From contig JAGVLJ010000018.1 of the NCBI GenBank assembly GCA_020049855.1, positions 1-58,364 on the forward strand: a stretch of 58,364 nt of DNA, written 5' to 3'. Within the stretch, counting starts at the first letter, position 1. Every line of letters starts with the position of its first letter. The notes under the pieces were generated by a model. That model had not been told where the DNA came from, did not search any database, and saw nothing but the letters and a program-made list of their open reading frames with translations. The DNA is from Bacteroidia bacterium. Lineage in GTDB: Bacteria; Bacteroidota; Bacteroidia; UKL13-3. The translations under genes were made by a program, and so were the position numbers. Positions 16,626 through 24,355 of the stretch are shown here, piece after piece.

Positions 16626-17855
16626 TTATCTCAATAAGGTGGTTAACGACATTTCGAGGGCTTTGGCGCTGATACCCGTTTTACGAGGGTGAAACTGCTG
16701 CACACGCATTAATGTTTTACGAATGATGTTGGATGTGTCTTTAAAAATGGCAGTATCTTCCAGTTGTGCTTCCTTACTCATCAGGTAGGCAAACACGCGA
16801 GCCATGCCACAGTTGGCAATAAAATCAGGAATCACGCTTACATGTTTATCGGCAAAGGTTGCAATGGGGCCCATAAAAATCTGTTCATCGGCAAAGGGTA
16901 CATTGGCACCACAGCTTATTACTTCCAGTTCATTATCAATCATGCGTTGCAGTTGGTCTTGTGTAAGCAGGCGCGAGGCAGCAGCCGGAATCATAATCTC
17001 GGCACCCATGCTCCATAATTTTTCATTCACTTCATCAAAACTTAGCAGGTTTTGTGCTACCAGTTTGTTGCCATCTTTATGAATGAACAGTTGACGTACT
17101 TCTTCGAGGGTGTATCCGTTTGGGTTCATCAGTCCGCCCGAGCGGTCAATGATGCCGACTATTTTGGCACCAAAACCGGCTAAGTAATAGGCAGCGGCAC
17201 TGGCCACATTTCCCCATCCCTGTATGATGACCCGTTTGTTAACGATGTTGCCATTCCAGAATTCGTAGTAATTACGTACCGCTTCGGCAACTCCAAATCC
17301 GGTGATCATGTCGGCAACCAAATATTTTCTTTCAACCGAAGGCGAGAGTTGCTCATGCGTAATCACTTTCGAAACACCTTCGCGCAGGTTGTTAATCATT
17401 CGTTTTTTGGTTGCTTCATCCGGTTTGTGATGTCCGGTTACGGTTCCTTCCTGCGGATGTTGCAATCCGTATTTTTCCGTAATCGGAATCACTTCATGTA
17501 TTTCATCTACATTCAAGTCGCCACCCGTACCGTAGTAAGTTTTAAGCAGGGGCATCACTGCTTTATACCAGCGTTCAAGTACACCTTGTTTGCGTGGGTC
17601 GGCCGGATCAAAATTTATTCCTGATTTGGCTCCGCCAATGGGTGGCCCCGAAATGGTAAATTTTACTTCCATGGTTTTGGCCAGCGAGAGCACCTCATGT
17701 TTATTTAACCCTTTGCGCATGCGGGTACCGCCTCCGGCCGACCCTCCGCGCAGGGAGTTAATCACTACCCAGCCTTCGGCTTCGGTTTCGGGGTCTTTCC
17801 ATTCAAAAACTATTTCCGGTTGTTTTTCTTCAAAGCGTTTTAAAAGATTCTGCAT
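16626..17855 (-). CDS. Glu/Leu/Phe/Val dehydrogenase family enzyme
   Basis: The 409-residue NAD(P)-dependent amino-acid dehydrogenase has the dimerisation domain motif GPPIGGAKSGINFDP with the catalytic Lys near residue 85, and YGTGGDLNVDEI. The Rossmann domain shows VIIQGWGNVASAAAYYLAG (GxGNVA) near residue 220 and ANCGMARVFAY. I start it at the ATG at 17855 (MQNLLKRFEEKQPEIVF). A longer in-frame version would overlap anmK and begin with atypical sequence. Glutamate is the most likely substrate, but leucine or phenylalanine is not excluded. Between anmK and the MscS gene in one minus-strand run. Confidence 0.88.
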   Translation of the reverse strand: MQNLLKRFEEKQPEIVFEWKDPETEAEGWVVINSLRGGSAGGGTRMRKGLNKHEVLSLAKTMEVKFTISGPPIGGAKSGINFDPADPRKQGVLERWYKAVMPLLKTYYGTGGDLNVDEIHEVIPITEKYGLQHPQEGTVTGHHKPDEATKKRMINNLREGVSKVITHEQLSPSVERKYLVADMITGFGVAEAVRNYYEFWNGNIVNKRVIIQGWGNVASAAAYYLAGFGAKIVGIIDRSGGLMNPNGYTLEEVRQLFIHKDGNKLVAQNLLSFDEVNEKLWSMGAEIMIPAAASRLLTQDQLQRMIDNELEVISCGANVPFADEQIFMGPIATFADKHVSVIPDFIANCGMARVFAYLMSKEAQLEDTAIFKDTSNIIRKTLMRVQQFHPRKTGISAKALEMSLTTLLR

Positions 17856-17880
17856 GTATCGTGTTTTATGTAAATGTAGT

Positions 17881-18978
17881 TTATTGAAAAAGGAGTTGGT
17901 TAAATTTTCCATACATGCTACCGCCAGTGTTGTCTTCTTCGGCTCCGGTAACACTGCTCAGGCAATTGTTTTTTTGCAACACACGCAGCACGCCCAGAAA
18001 AGCAAAGATGAGTGCTTCTTTAAAATTTACGGTGGTCTCTTCAGGAATATGTACTTCCAATGTGCAATGTTCGCGTAGTTTGTCGGCAAGATACTGGTTA
18101 AAAGCACCGCCACCTGTTACCAGCAGGCGGTTGTTGTTTATGTTGTAATGTTCTTTAATAACCTTAGCACTTTGCGCCACCTGCATGGCTATATGTTCGC
18201 ACAGGGTAGCAAGCTTATCCTGCGGGGCAATGCGGTAATTTTTGGCTACCGGCCAAAATACCTTGTTGATCCATTCGCGGTTTAATGATTTTGGCCAGGG
18301 CTGTGTGTAAAATTCAATGGCATTTAAATCGGTCAGCAGGTTGGCATCAACTGTTCCTTTGGCCGCTTCATTTCCGTTTTCGTCATATTCTAATTCGAGC
18401 AAACGCGCGGTGCGGTTCAGCACAATATTGCAGGGTGCTATGTCAAACGCGTGCATGGTTCCGCTGCTGTTGGCCGTGATATTGGCAAATCCACCCAAAT
18501 TTAAACAAAAGCCGTAATCTCCAAAGAGGTATTTGTCGCCAATAGGAACCAACGGTGCCCCCTCGCCACCCATGGCTACATCAGTGGTTCTAAAATCACT
18601 AATTACCGGAAGTCCGGTTATGGCGTGTATAAATGCCCCGTGTCCTATTTGTGTCGTGTACCCTTCAGTGGGCGAATGAAAAACGGTATGCCCATGTGAG
18701 GCAATAAAATCGGCATGGATACGGTGTTTGTTGATGAAGCCATTTACCAGTTCGCCCAAGTAACGCCCGTAATAGGCATCGGTTTTGGCGTAAACCATAG
18801 CTGTTTGTTTGTAGAGTTGTGAAAGACGGTTGCGCCATTTCATTTCATACGCAATGGTTTCGGCTGCCTGAATGGTATAACTCCACGTTCCGTTGCTTTC
18901 GGAGAGTTCACAAAAAGCCAGATCCACACCATCCATGGAAGAGCCTGACATAATACCTATTACCCGATACACTCCCAT
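17881..18978 (-). CDS. anmK: Anhydro-N-acetylmuramic acid kinase
   Basis: The 365-residue cell-wall recycling enzyme opens and phosphorylates 1,6-anhydro-MurNAc to MurNAc-6-phosphate. The ATP-binding signature GIMSGSSMDGVDLA is at residue 8. FIASHGHTVFHSP, QIGHGAFIH, DFRTTDVAMGGEGAPLVP and the C-terminal LLVTGGGAFN are all present. Length matches the family. The ATG opens straight into the conserved VYRVIGIMSG. First gene of the run with the dehydrogenase (25-nt gap) and MscS. Confidence 0.95.
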   Translation of the reverse strand: MGVYRVIGIMSGSSMDGVDLAFCELSESNGTWSYTIQAAETIAYEMKWRNRLSQLYKQTAMVYAKTDAYYGRYLGELVNGFINKHRIHADFIASHGHTVFHSPTEGYTTQIGHGAFIHAITGLPVISDFRTTDVAMGGEGAPLVPIGDKYLFGDYGFCLNLGGFANITANSSGTMHAFDIAPCNIVLNRTARLLELEYDENGNEAAKGTVDANLLTDLNAIEFYTQPWPKSLNREWINKVFWPVAKNYRIAPQDKLATLCEHIAMQVAQSAKVIKEHYNINNNRLLVTGGGAFNQYLADKLREHCTLEVHIPEETTVNFKEALIFAFLGVLRVLQKNNCLSSVTGAEEDNTGGSMYGKFNQLLFQ

Positions 18979-19039
18979 ACGCTAACCTTTTTGTACATTG
19001 GTGGCAAAGGTAGAAATTACCTTCAAATGAAAAAACAGG

Positions 19040-19192
19040 AAGTTGCCTGTAAAAATTACTATTCCATACAAGTCGGAGTACCTGCTTTTGGATATTGCCT
19101 TCGTGGGTAATAAAATAAACACCTGAAGTCAATTCATAGATGAGCACAACGGAGAATTCATTGACTATGGTAAAGGCAATGTATATCACCAA
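19040..19192 (-). pseudogene. Possible remnant of a GIY-YIG endonuclease-like gene
   Basis: The minus-strand reading VIYIAFTIVNEFSVVLIYEL then TSGVYFITHEGN recalls the N-terminal pattern of small GIY-YIG proteins (YVYI-TN-xxxVLYxGxTSxLxxRxxEHK). The Gly after Tyr and the Arg/His-Lys pair are not intact, and there is no proper start. The match is by eye only and may be chance. Nothing better explains this part of the 620-nt gap upstream of anmK. Confidence 0.25.
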
Positions 19193-19253
19193 TGTTTTCC
19201 ATCTGGATTAGAAGGAAGCCTATTGCTAATGGTGAGTTTCTTAGCTACCGAAT

Positions 19254-19595
19254 TTGTTTGAGCTATATCCCGAACAGAAGCCTTACTGCCTGCTAAAAAG
19301 GATAAGCCTGCAAAGTAACCGTTATTTCATTCAGTGGTTTTTCTTCCAAAATGATTTTTTTGGCGGATTGTTCGGGTTAACAGAGTTACTATTGCAACTA
19401 TTATACACTACTGTGCCTCAACGAAACTTGCTGCGTGATAGTTTTGGAAGGTGTAAAATCCCTGCTTTTGAAAATACAAGTAGGGAATGTACATGTGAGG
19501 TTGTGATTAGTGCTAAAGGAATTAGTGCTGAAAATTTTCATTTAATGGGAATATCAATTGGTAACAAAAAGAAAGAGTTGACCGATAATCTATAA
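19254..19595 (+). CDS. Unrecognised small ORF, doubtful gene
   Basis: An open frame of 113 codons begins at TTG (no ATG until near the 3' end). It encodes an aromatic, hydrophobic N-terminal half (FIQWFFFQNDFFGGLFGLTE) and a Cys-containing C-terminal half (FGRCKIPAF, ECTCEVVISAKGIS). I recognise no family. It lies in a patch without other genes, next to a possible decayed gene, and may itself be a remnant. No ribosome-binding site or promoter is evident. Confidence 0.25.
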   Translation: MFELYPEQKPYCLLKRISLQSNRYFIQWFFFQNDFFGGLFGLTELLLQLLYTTVPQRNLLRDSFGRCKIPAFENTSRECTCEVVISAKGISAENFHLMGISIGNKKKELTDNL

Positions 19596-19601
19596 TGAAA
19601 C

Positions 19602-19814
19602 TCAGGCTTTTTTTACAAACTCGGTGCGTAGCACCATTTCTGTTTTGTTTACGCGGCAGTCAATTTCGGCCGGGTCATCGGTGAGGCGAATGTTTTTAAC
19701 CATGGTTCCTCTTTTTAATACCGTGGATGAACCTTTTACTTTTAAATCTTTGATAAGGGTTACCGAATCCCCGTCCTGCAACAGGTTTCCGTTGCTGTCT
19801 TTTACATCTGTCAT
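19602..19814 (-). CDS. PhnA/YjdM C-terminal-domain protein
   Basis: The 70-residue protein consists only of the PhnA/YjdM C-terminal SH3-like domain: [48 protein letters not shown]. Longer homologues add an N-terminal zinc ribbon, which is absent here. I start it at the ATG at 19814 (MTDVKDSNG); an in-frame GTG at 19841 would add nine residues of unlike sequence. The family name comes from phosphonate gene context in E. coli, but no phosphonate gene is near, so no such role should be assumed. Confidence 0.8.
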   Translation of the reverse strand: MTDVKDSNGNLLQDGDSVTLIKDLKVKGSSTVLKRGTMVKNIRLTDDPAEIDCRVNKTEMVLRTEFVKKA

Positions 19815-20104
19815 GGGGACAAAATTACCAATTAATTCCACATAAAACCATGAAAGAAATTAAGTGCCGAACGGTATTAGTAGTTTTTAAAGTACAAAGG
19901 GTGTTTTTGTTTTATGGGAGCAGTATTTAAAATGCCAGAAAAGAAAGCGAGTGCTTGAAAACGAAAAAAGATGATGCTCGTTACAAACGAGTATCATCTT
20001 CAATACTTCTTAATTGATGACGAATACTCAGTTTTTATTATATCAGTACTTAAAGGTTGCACAGGCATTAGTTTTAAACTTGTGACGGGAAATAACAACC
20101 TTTA

Positions 20105-20707
20105 TTATATCAAATCTGCACGTTTTCTGTTTTCAAACTGTAGCCATTTTCCATCATCAGGTGACTTGTATTTTTTCATTTTCTCAAGCAGGGATTCAAT
20201 TTTCTCATCCACCAACAGTAAATTCCGGTGAGTCGGTTTTAAAAATCTCTGATCGCTCATGGTTTTAATCATGTCCATAAGCGGTGAGTAAAATCCGGAA
20301 ATGTTGAGCAATCCTACAGGTTTATCATGTAATCCAAGCTGCGACCAGGTAAGCATTTCAAATAATTCTTCCATAGTGCCAAAACCACCCGGAAGGGCAA
20401 TGGCACCGTCACTCAGTTCATTCATTTTTGCTTTGCGCTGGTGCATGGTATCCACCACGATCATTTGGGTAAGCGAGGGGTGTGCAATTTCTACAGTTTT
20501 TAAAAATGCAGGAATTACCCCAATAACTTCTCCGCCATGTTGCAAAGCTGCATTCGCAACTGTTCCCATTAGCCCAATACCTGCACCTCCATATACTACT
20601 CCGATATTTTGTTCAGCAAGTACTTCGCCTGTTTTACGGGCTTCTTGTGCAAACACGGGAGACAATCCTACATCGGAGCCGCAAAAAATAGTTAGTCGTT
20701 TTATCAT
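20105..20707 (-). CDS. LOG family protein (TIGR00730-type Rossmann fold)
   Basis: The 200-residue protein has the LOG signature: a Rossmann start (IFCGSDVGLSPVFAQEA), VYGGAGIGLMGTVANAAL and the catalytic ALPGGFGTMEELFEMLTW. Relatives are cytokinin riboside 5'-monophosphate phosphoribohydrolases or nucleotide 5'-monophosphate nucleosidases. In bacteria the physiological substrate is mostly unknown. Monocistronic, 29 nt from the pseudouridine synthase stop upstream. Confidence 0.88.
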   Translation of the reverse strand: MIKRLTIFCGSDVGLSPVFAQEARKTGEVLAEQNIGVVYGGAGIGLMGTVANAALQHGGEVIGVIPAFLKTVEIAHPSLTQMIVVDTMHQRKAKMNELSDGAIALPGGFGTMEELFEMLTWSQLGLHDKPVGLLNISGFYSPLMDMIKTMSDQRFLKPTHRNLLLVDEKIESLLEKMKKYKSPDDGKWLQFENRKRADLI

Positions 20708-20736
20708 GGATGCTTGAAAATGTCAAATGACTAAAA

Positions 20737-21420
20737 TTAAAAAATATCCTCTCGTTTTACCCACCGATATTGTGACGCTTGCAGGTTGCCAAGCTCCAGG
20801 TTGCCCAATTGAATGCGGGTGAGTTTGGTTACGTAGTTCCCTAATTTAAAACACACACGTCTTATCTGCCGATTCATTCCCTGGGTAAGCACAATTCGGA
20901 AAGCGTAATCCGACAGGTATTGCACCTCTTTGGCAAATGCTATTTTTCCGTTCAATTCTACACCGTTTTTCATCCCGTTAAGTAATTCTGAGGTAATTGG
21001 CTGTTCGGTTTCTACCAGATATATTTTTTGAATATGCGCTTCGGGGAGCATCAATTTATTATGCAGGTTTCCATCATTGGTAAACAATAGCAACCCTTCC
21101 GAGTTTTTGTCCAGTCGGCCTACATGATACATTCCCTTCAAATGCTTGGGCAATTGTGCAGCAAGGTTATTTGGAATAGTGAGGTTAAATGTGCATTCAA
21201 CACCCCGGGGTTTGTAATACATAGCGTATGTAAAGAGGTGTGCTTTGCTTACTAAGGTATCATCTGCTTTTATTTCGCAGTACGGGGTGTAATTTTCATT
21301 ATGCCGGGTTGTTTTTCCATTAAGTTTCACGCGTCCCTCGCTTAGCATTTGCCGCGCTTGTGTATGGCTTATTTTAAGCCGATGGGCTAAAAAATAGGTA
21401 AGGCGGCTACGAAAACTCAT
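20737..21420 (-). CDS. RluB/RsuA-family pseudouridine synthase
   Basis: The 227-residue protein has an N-terminal S4 RNA-binding domain (about 1-60; RLTYFLAHRLKISHTQARQM, GRVKLNGKT). The catalytic domain has the Asp motif VGRLDKNSEGLLLFTNDG near residue 100 and GMNRQIRRVCFKLGN. It isomerises uridine to pseudouridine in rRNA (RluB/E/F or RsuA branch; which one cannot be told). I start at the ATG at 21420 (MSFRSRLTYF); a longer in-frame start at 21450 adds ten residues lacking similarity. Divergent from the aminotransferase gene. Confidence 0.88.
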   Translation of the reverse strand: MSFRSRLTYFLAHRLKISHTQARQMLSEGRVKLNGKTTRHNENYTPYCEIKADDTLVSKAHLFTYAMYYKPRGVECTFNLTIPNNLAAQLPKHLKGMYHVGRLDKNSEGLLLFTNDGNLHNKLMLPEAHIQKIYLVETEQPITSELLNGMKNGVELNGKIAFAKEVQYLSDYAFRIVLTQGMNRQIRRVCFKLGNYVTKLTRIQLGNLELGNLQASQYRWVKREDIF

Positions 21421-21508
21421 CGGTGCAAGTATAAGGTTTTCTATCGGCACCTGGCAAATTCATCATTTGTAAGTACGAAAAAAAAGGTAACTTGCCAGAA
21501 CTTACTTT

Positions 21509-22786
21509 ATGACCAACCGCAGACAATTTATCAAATTGAGTACATCAGCCTTAGGAGCTATAGTTGTTCCGTCATTTCCTGAAGTAATTATTCCCAATCA
21601 ACTAAGAACAAACGGGAAAAACATAACCGCCAACGATGAAACCTACTGGAGACTGGTGCGTGATCAGTTTCCTTTGGCTAAGGACAAGATCTACCTGAAC
21701 AACGGAACCATGGGTCCATCGCCCTATCCGGTAATTGAGGCCGTGAAAAATACCATGATGGATGTAGATGTAAACGGAAATTATGGAGGCTGGGCGCAAG
21801 CTGCTGCGCGCCTAGAAAAATTTCTGAAGGTGAACGAAGGCGAAATTGCGCTCACTCATAATGTAACAGACGGAATTAATATTGTAGCGCAGGGATTGCC
21901 GCTGAAAAAGGGCGATGAAATAATTCTTACCACACATGAGCATGTGGGTAATGCTTTCCCGTGGCTTAACCGAGCCAGGCAGGATGGGTTGGTAATTCGC
22001 ACTTTTACCCCGGCTTTTACTGCGGATGAAACACTAAAACGAATAGAAATACTTATCAATAAAAAAACAAAAGTTATTGCTGTGCCGCATATTCTATGCA
22101 CAACAGGACAGATTTTACCGGCCAAAGAAATTGCCACATTGGGTAAGAGTAAAGGGTTGTTTGTATTTTTAGACGGAGCTCACGGACCCGGGATGATTGA
22201 TTTGAATTTGAAACATATTGACTGCGATTTTTATGCAAGTTGCACACATAAGTGGATGCTTGGGCCTAAAGGAACAGGATTTCTTTATGTGAAAAAAGAA
22301 ATGCTTGACACTTTGCGGGTTGCCTTTACCGGAGGAGAAGCAGATAACGGAAAGTGGAATATGACGACAGATCCGCCTATGATGGGGGATTATGCCCCCA
22401 CGGCACATCGGTTTTATTACGGCACACAAAGTTCAGCTTTGTATGCCGGGGTGGTGGCAGCCATTGAATTTGTAGAGAGTATCGGTATTCAAAATATTAA
22501 TGAACGTATTACTTCATTAGCGGGTTATTTTCAGCAGGAAGTGATGCAACTGGACGATAAAACGGAAATGCTGACACCGACAGAGCAAAAATCAAGGGGA
22601 GCTGTGGTAGCTTTTAAATTTAAAAATATTGCGTACGATAAGTTTTATAGTATAGCTGCCGACAATAGAATCCGAATTCGTATGGTGCCTGAAAACGGGA
22701 TTAATTGTGTACGGGTATCAAGCCATATTTATAACAATAAAGAAGAATTAAACAAATTGATTGAACTGGTGAAAAGGTACGCCTGA
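21509..22786 (+). CDS. Exported aminotransferase class V-fold PLP enzyme
   Basis: The 425-residue PLP enzyme has the isopenicillin-N-epimerase / cysteine-desulfurase fold. The PLP region includes THNVTDGINIVAQGLP, FLDGAHGPGMIDL and the Schiff-base lysine context ASCTHKWMLGPKGTGFLY. The N-terminus reads MTNRRQFIKLSTSALGAIV, a twin-arginine (Tat) signal with RRxFIK. This implies export of the folded, cofactor-loaded enzyme. Tat-exported class V aminotransferases occur in Bacteroidota but their substrates are unknown. Single gene, divergent from the pseudouridine synthase. Confidence 0.85.
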   Translation: MTNRRQFIKLSTSALGAIVVPSFPEVIIPNQLRTNGKNITANDETYWRLVRDQFPLAKDKIYLNNGTMGPSPYPVIEAVKNTMMDVDVNGNYGGWAQAAARLEKFLKVNEGEIALTHNVTDGINIVAQGLPLKKGDEIILTTHEHVGNAFPWLNRARQDGLVIRTFTPAFTADETLKRIEILINKKTKVIAVPHILCTTGQILPAKEIATLGKSKGLFVFLDGAHGPGMIDLNLKHIDCDFYASCTHKWMLGPKGTGFLYVKKEMLDTLRVAFTGGEADNGKWNMTTDPPMMGDYAPTAHRFYYGTQSSALYAGVVAAIEFVESIGIQNINERITSLAGYFQQEVMQLDDKTEMLTPTEQKSRGAVVAFKFKNIAYDKFYSIAADNRIRIRMVPENGINCVRVSSHIYNNKEELNKLIELVKRYA

Positions 22787-22790
22787 TTGC

Positions 22791-23381
22791 TTATTTGCTC
22801 GTTTCTTTTATTTTGATGATAATATCGTGTGGAGCATTTTCGGTACCTCCAAAAAAAGGGAATAATCTGCTGCGAATACCTGTGGTAACATCACAACCTC
22901 TTTCGAGAGTATCCACTTTGCCGTTCAGTGTAAAAATATAATTGGAGCCATCAATCAGAATGGAGCAATCTTGTTCTTTTCCTATTTCAATGGTTGAAAG
23001 CTCTTTAAACGTCATAACGGCATTTTTATAGCAATAGGCAAAAAGACGCAGGGAGTCATTTGACCACCTCCAGCCAAAACGGGCACTGTTTGTTTGATGG
23101 TCTTTCCCGCAATCTGAAAATCCGTAGAGTTTATTAATGTCAACTTGATTATCGGGGTCTATTGTAGTATATATGGCCGAGCTGTCGAAAATTACTTTAA
23201 ACTTCATCTCGGTGTCAACAAATTTACTTGTAATTGAGTTGGAGTATTGCTCTCCCTTTTTGATGGTGTACGTTCTGTAACCGTCCTTTTGTGGTGGATT
23301 GAGAATATCTTCAACGGTTTTATCGCAGGCGGCACATATTGTTAAAAGCGAAATGATTAAAATGAAAAATTTTCTTTTCAT
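22791..23381 (-). CDS. Hypothetical lipoprotein
   Basis: The 196-residue protein starts at the ATG at 23381, giving the lipoprotein signal MKRKFFILIISLLTICAAC (lipobox CAAC). A more upstream start only adds VANKITPL. The mature protein is beta-rich, with KDGYRTYTIKKGEQYS and a pair of cysteine-containing segments (FSDCGKDHQ, RGCDVTTGIRS). The C-terminal part recalls periplasmic beta-sandwiches but no family is recognised. Stop lies 8 nt before the convergent aminotransferase stop region; the gene follows the methyltransferase by 8 nt and is probably co-transcribed with it. Confidence 0.65.
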   Translation of the reverse strand: MKRKFFILIISLLTICAACDKTVEDILNPPQKDGYRTYTIKKGEQYSNSITSKFVDTEMKFKVIFDSSAIYTTIDPDNQVDINKLYGFSDCGKDHQTNSARFGWRWSNDSLRLFAYCYKNAVMTFKELSTIEIGKEQDCSILIDGSNYIFTLNGKVDTLERGCDVTTGIRSRLFPFFGGTENAPHDIIIKIKETSK

Positions 23382-23389
23382 AAGGGGAG

Positions 23390-24241
23390 TTATTTTATTT
23401 GCAACCAATACGACCCCCCATGGGTTTCAACCCCGCTAAGATGGGGATTATTCCATATTTCCGCAAATATTTTTGCCAGATCTTTGTCCTGGCTTATGAA
23501 ATAGTTGGGTAAAATGGATTTGTATGTTGAGTGATTAGCCAGAATAAAGCAGGCTAATAAGTATTGTTCATTGTACAGCCTGTCGCACATATTCTGCGGG
23601 TAATCATAAGGCAGGTAGATATCATGAATATGCACTACTACTCCTTTTTTCAAACGAGGTAGTACTTCCAAAAAAAATACAGTAGCATCGGAATTAGGTA
23701 AGCTTCGGTGCGAATTATCGATAAAAAGAATATCATTTTTTTCAAGCGTGTCAATTACGGCCAAATCAATTTCTTCAAAAGGCTTTCGAATAATCTCATC
23801 GCTCAGTTTGTCAATAGTAGCACGCGGAAAAGGATCGATAGAAGTAATTTTTGTAGCCAGCTTTTGTTCTATGATGGCCTTATGGGCTACTTTAGTAGAG
23901 TTTCCCGATCCTACTTCAATGTATTTTTTAGGTTTTAATTCGGCAAGAAAACCATAGAGGCTTACTATATCAAGCCCGGGTAGAAAGTTATTATTCCAGA
24001 AAGGTTCATAGTCATCCGGTTGTTGATCGGCTCGTTTTATGGTGAGAAAGTTTTCTTTGTAGCTAAGAAAACGGTTTAGAAAGTCTTCGTATGTTTTTCT
24101 GTTCTCATTAATCAACGAATAAAGTTGGGGTTGGGGCGGTAATCCGTATCCGTAGCGTGGGGTTAGTTTTACCGGGTAATCCAAAAAAGCATTCTGATAC
24201 CTTGGCGAAAGAAAACGGTAAAGGTTCTTTAGTAAACTCAT
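23390..24241 (-). CDS. Class I SAM-dependent methyltransferase-like protein
   Basis: The 283-residue protein has motif I KKYIEVGSGNSTKVAHKAI near residue 110, a following acidic strand (ITSIDPFPRATIDKL) and DILFIDNSHRSLPNSD with VVVHIHDIYLPYDYP. This pattern fits the family of class I methyltransferases with a DxxH-type metal or catalytic site often linked to sugar or surface polymer modification. The substrate is not known. Upstream of the lipoprotein gene, divergent from polA. Confidence 0.75.
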   Translation of the reverse strand: MSLLKNLYRFLSPRYQNAFLDYPVKLTPRYGYGLPPQPQLYSLINENRKTYEDFLNRFLSYKENFLTIKRADQQPDDYEPFWNNNFLPGLDIVSLYGFLAELKPKKYIEVGSGNSTKVAHKAIIEQKLATKITSIDPFPRATIDKLSDEIIRKPFEEIDLAVIDTLEKNDILFIDNSHRSLPNSDATVFFLEVLPRLKKGVVVHIHDIYLPYDYPQNMCDRLYNEQYLLACFILANHSTYKSILPNYFISQDKDLAKIFAEIWNNPHLSGVETHGGSYWLQIK

Positions 24242-24355
24242 GGGTGGCTAATAAAGTTCCAAATTAAAGCATTTAATGCAAGCCTAAAAATGAATTTTAC
24301 ACCAATCTTTGTTCAAATTGCGCTAATTTTACCCCTTATACTACACCTTACGCAA

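Noticed and set aside
21451-21498. Inverted repeat CTGGCAA ... TTGCCAG in the divergent gap between the pseudouridine synthase and the aminotransferase
   Set aside because: Only 7 bp with 34 nt between arms; could easily be chance and no regulator is adjacent.
24290-24355. Earlier in-frame ATG for polA
   Set aside because: The added 22 residues form a hydrophobic stretch not seen in DNA polymerase I; the conserved start NNSPDKRLFLIDAMALVYR follows the ATG at 24356.
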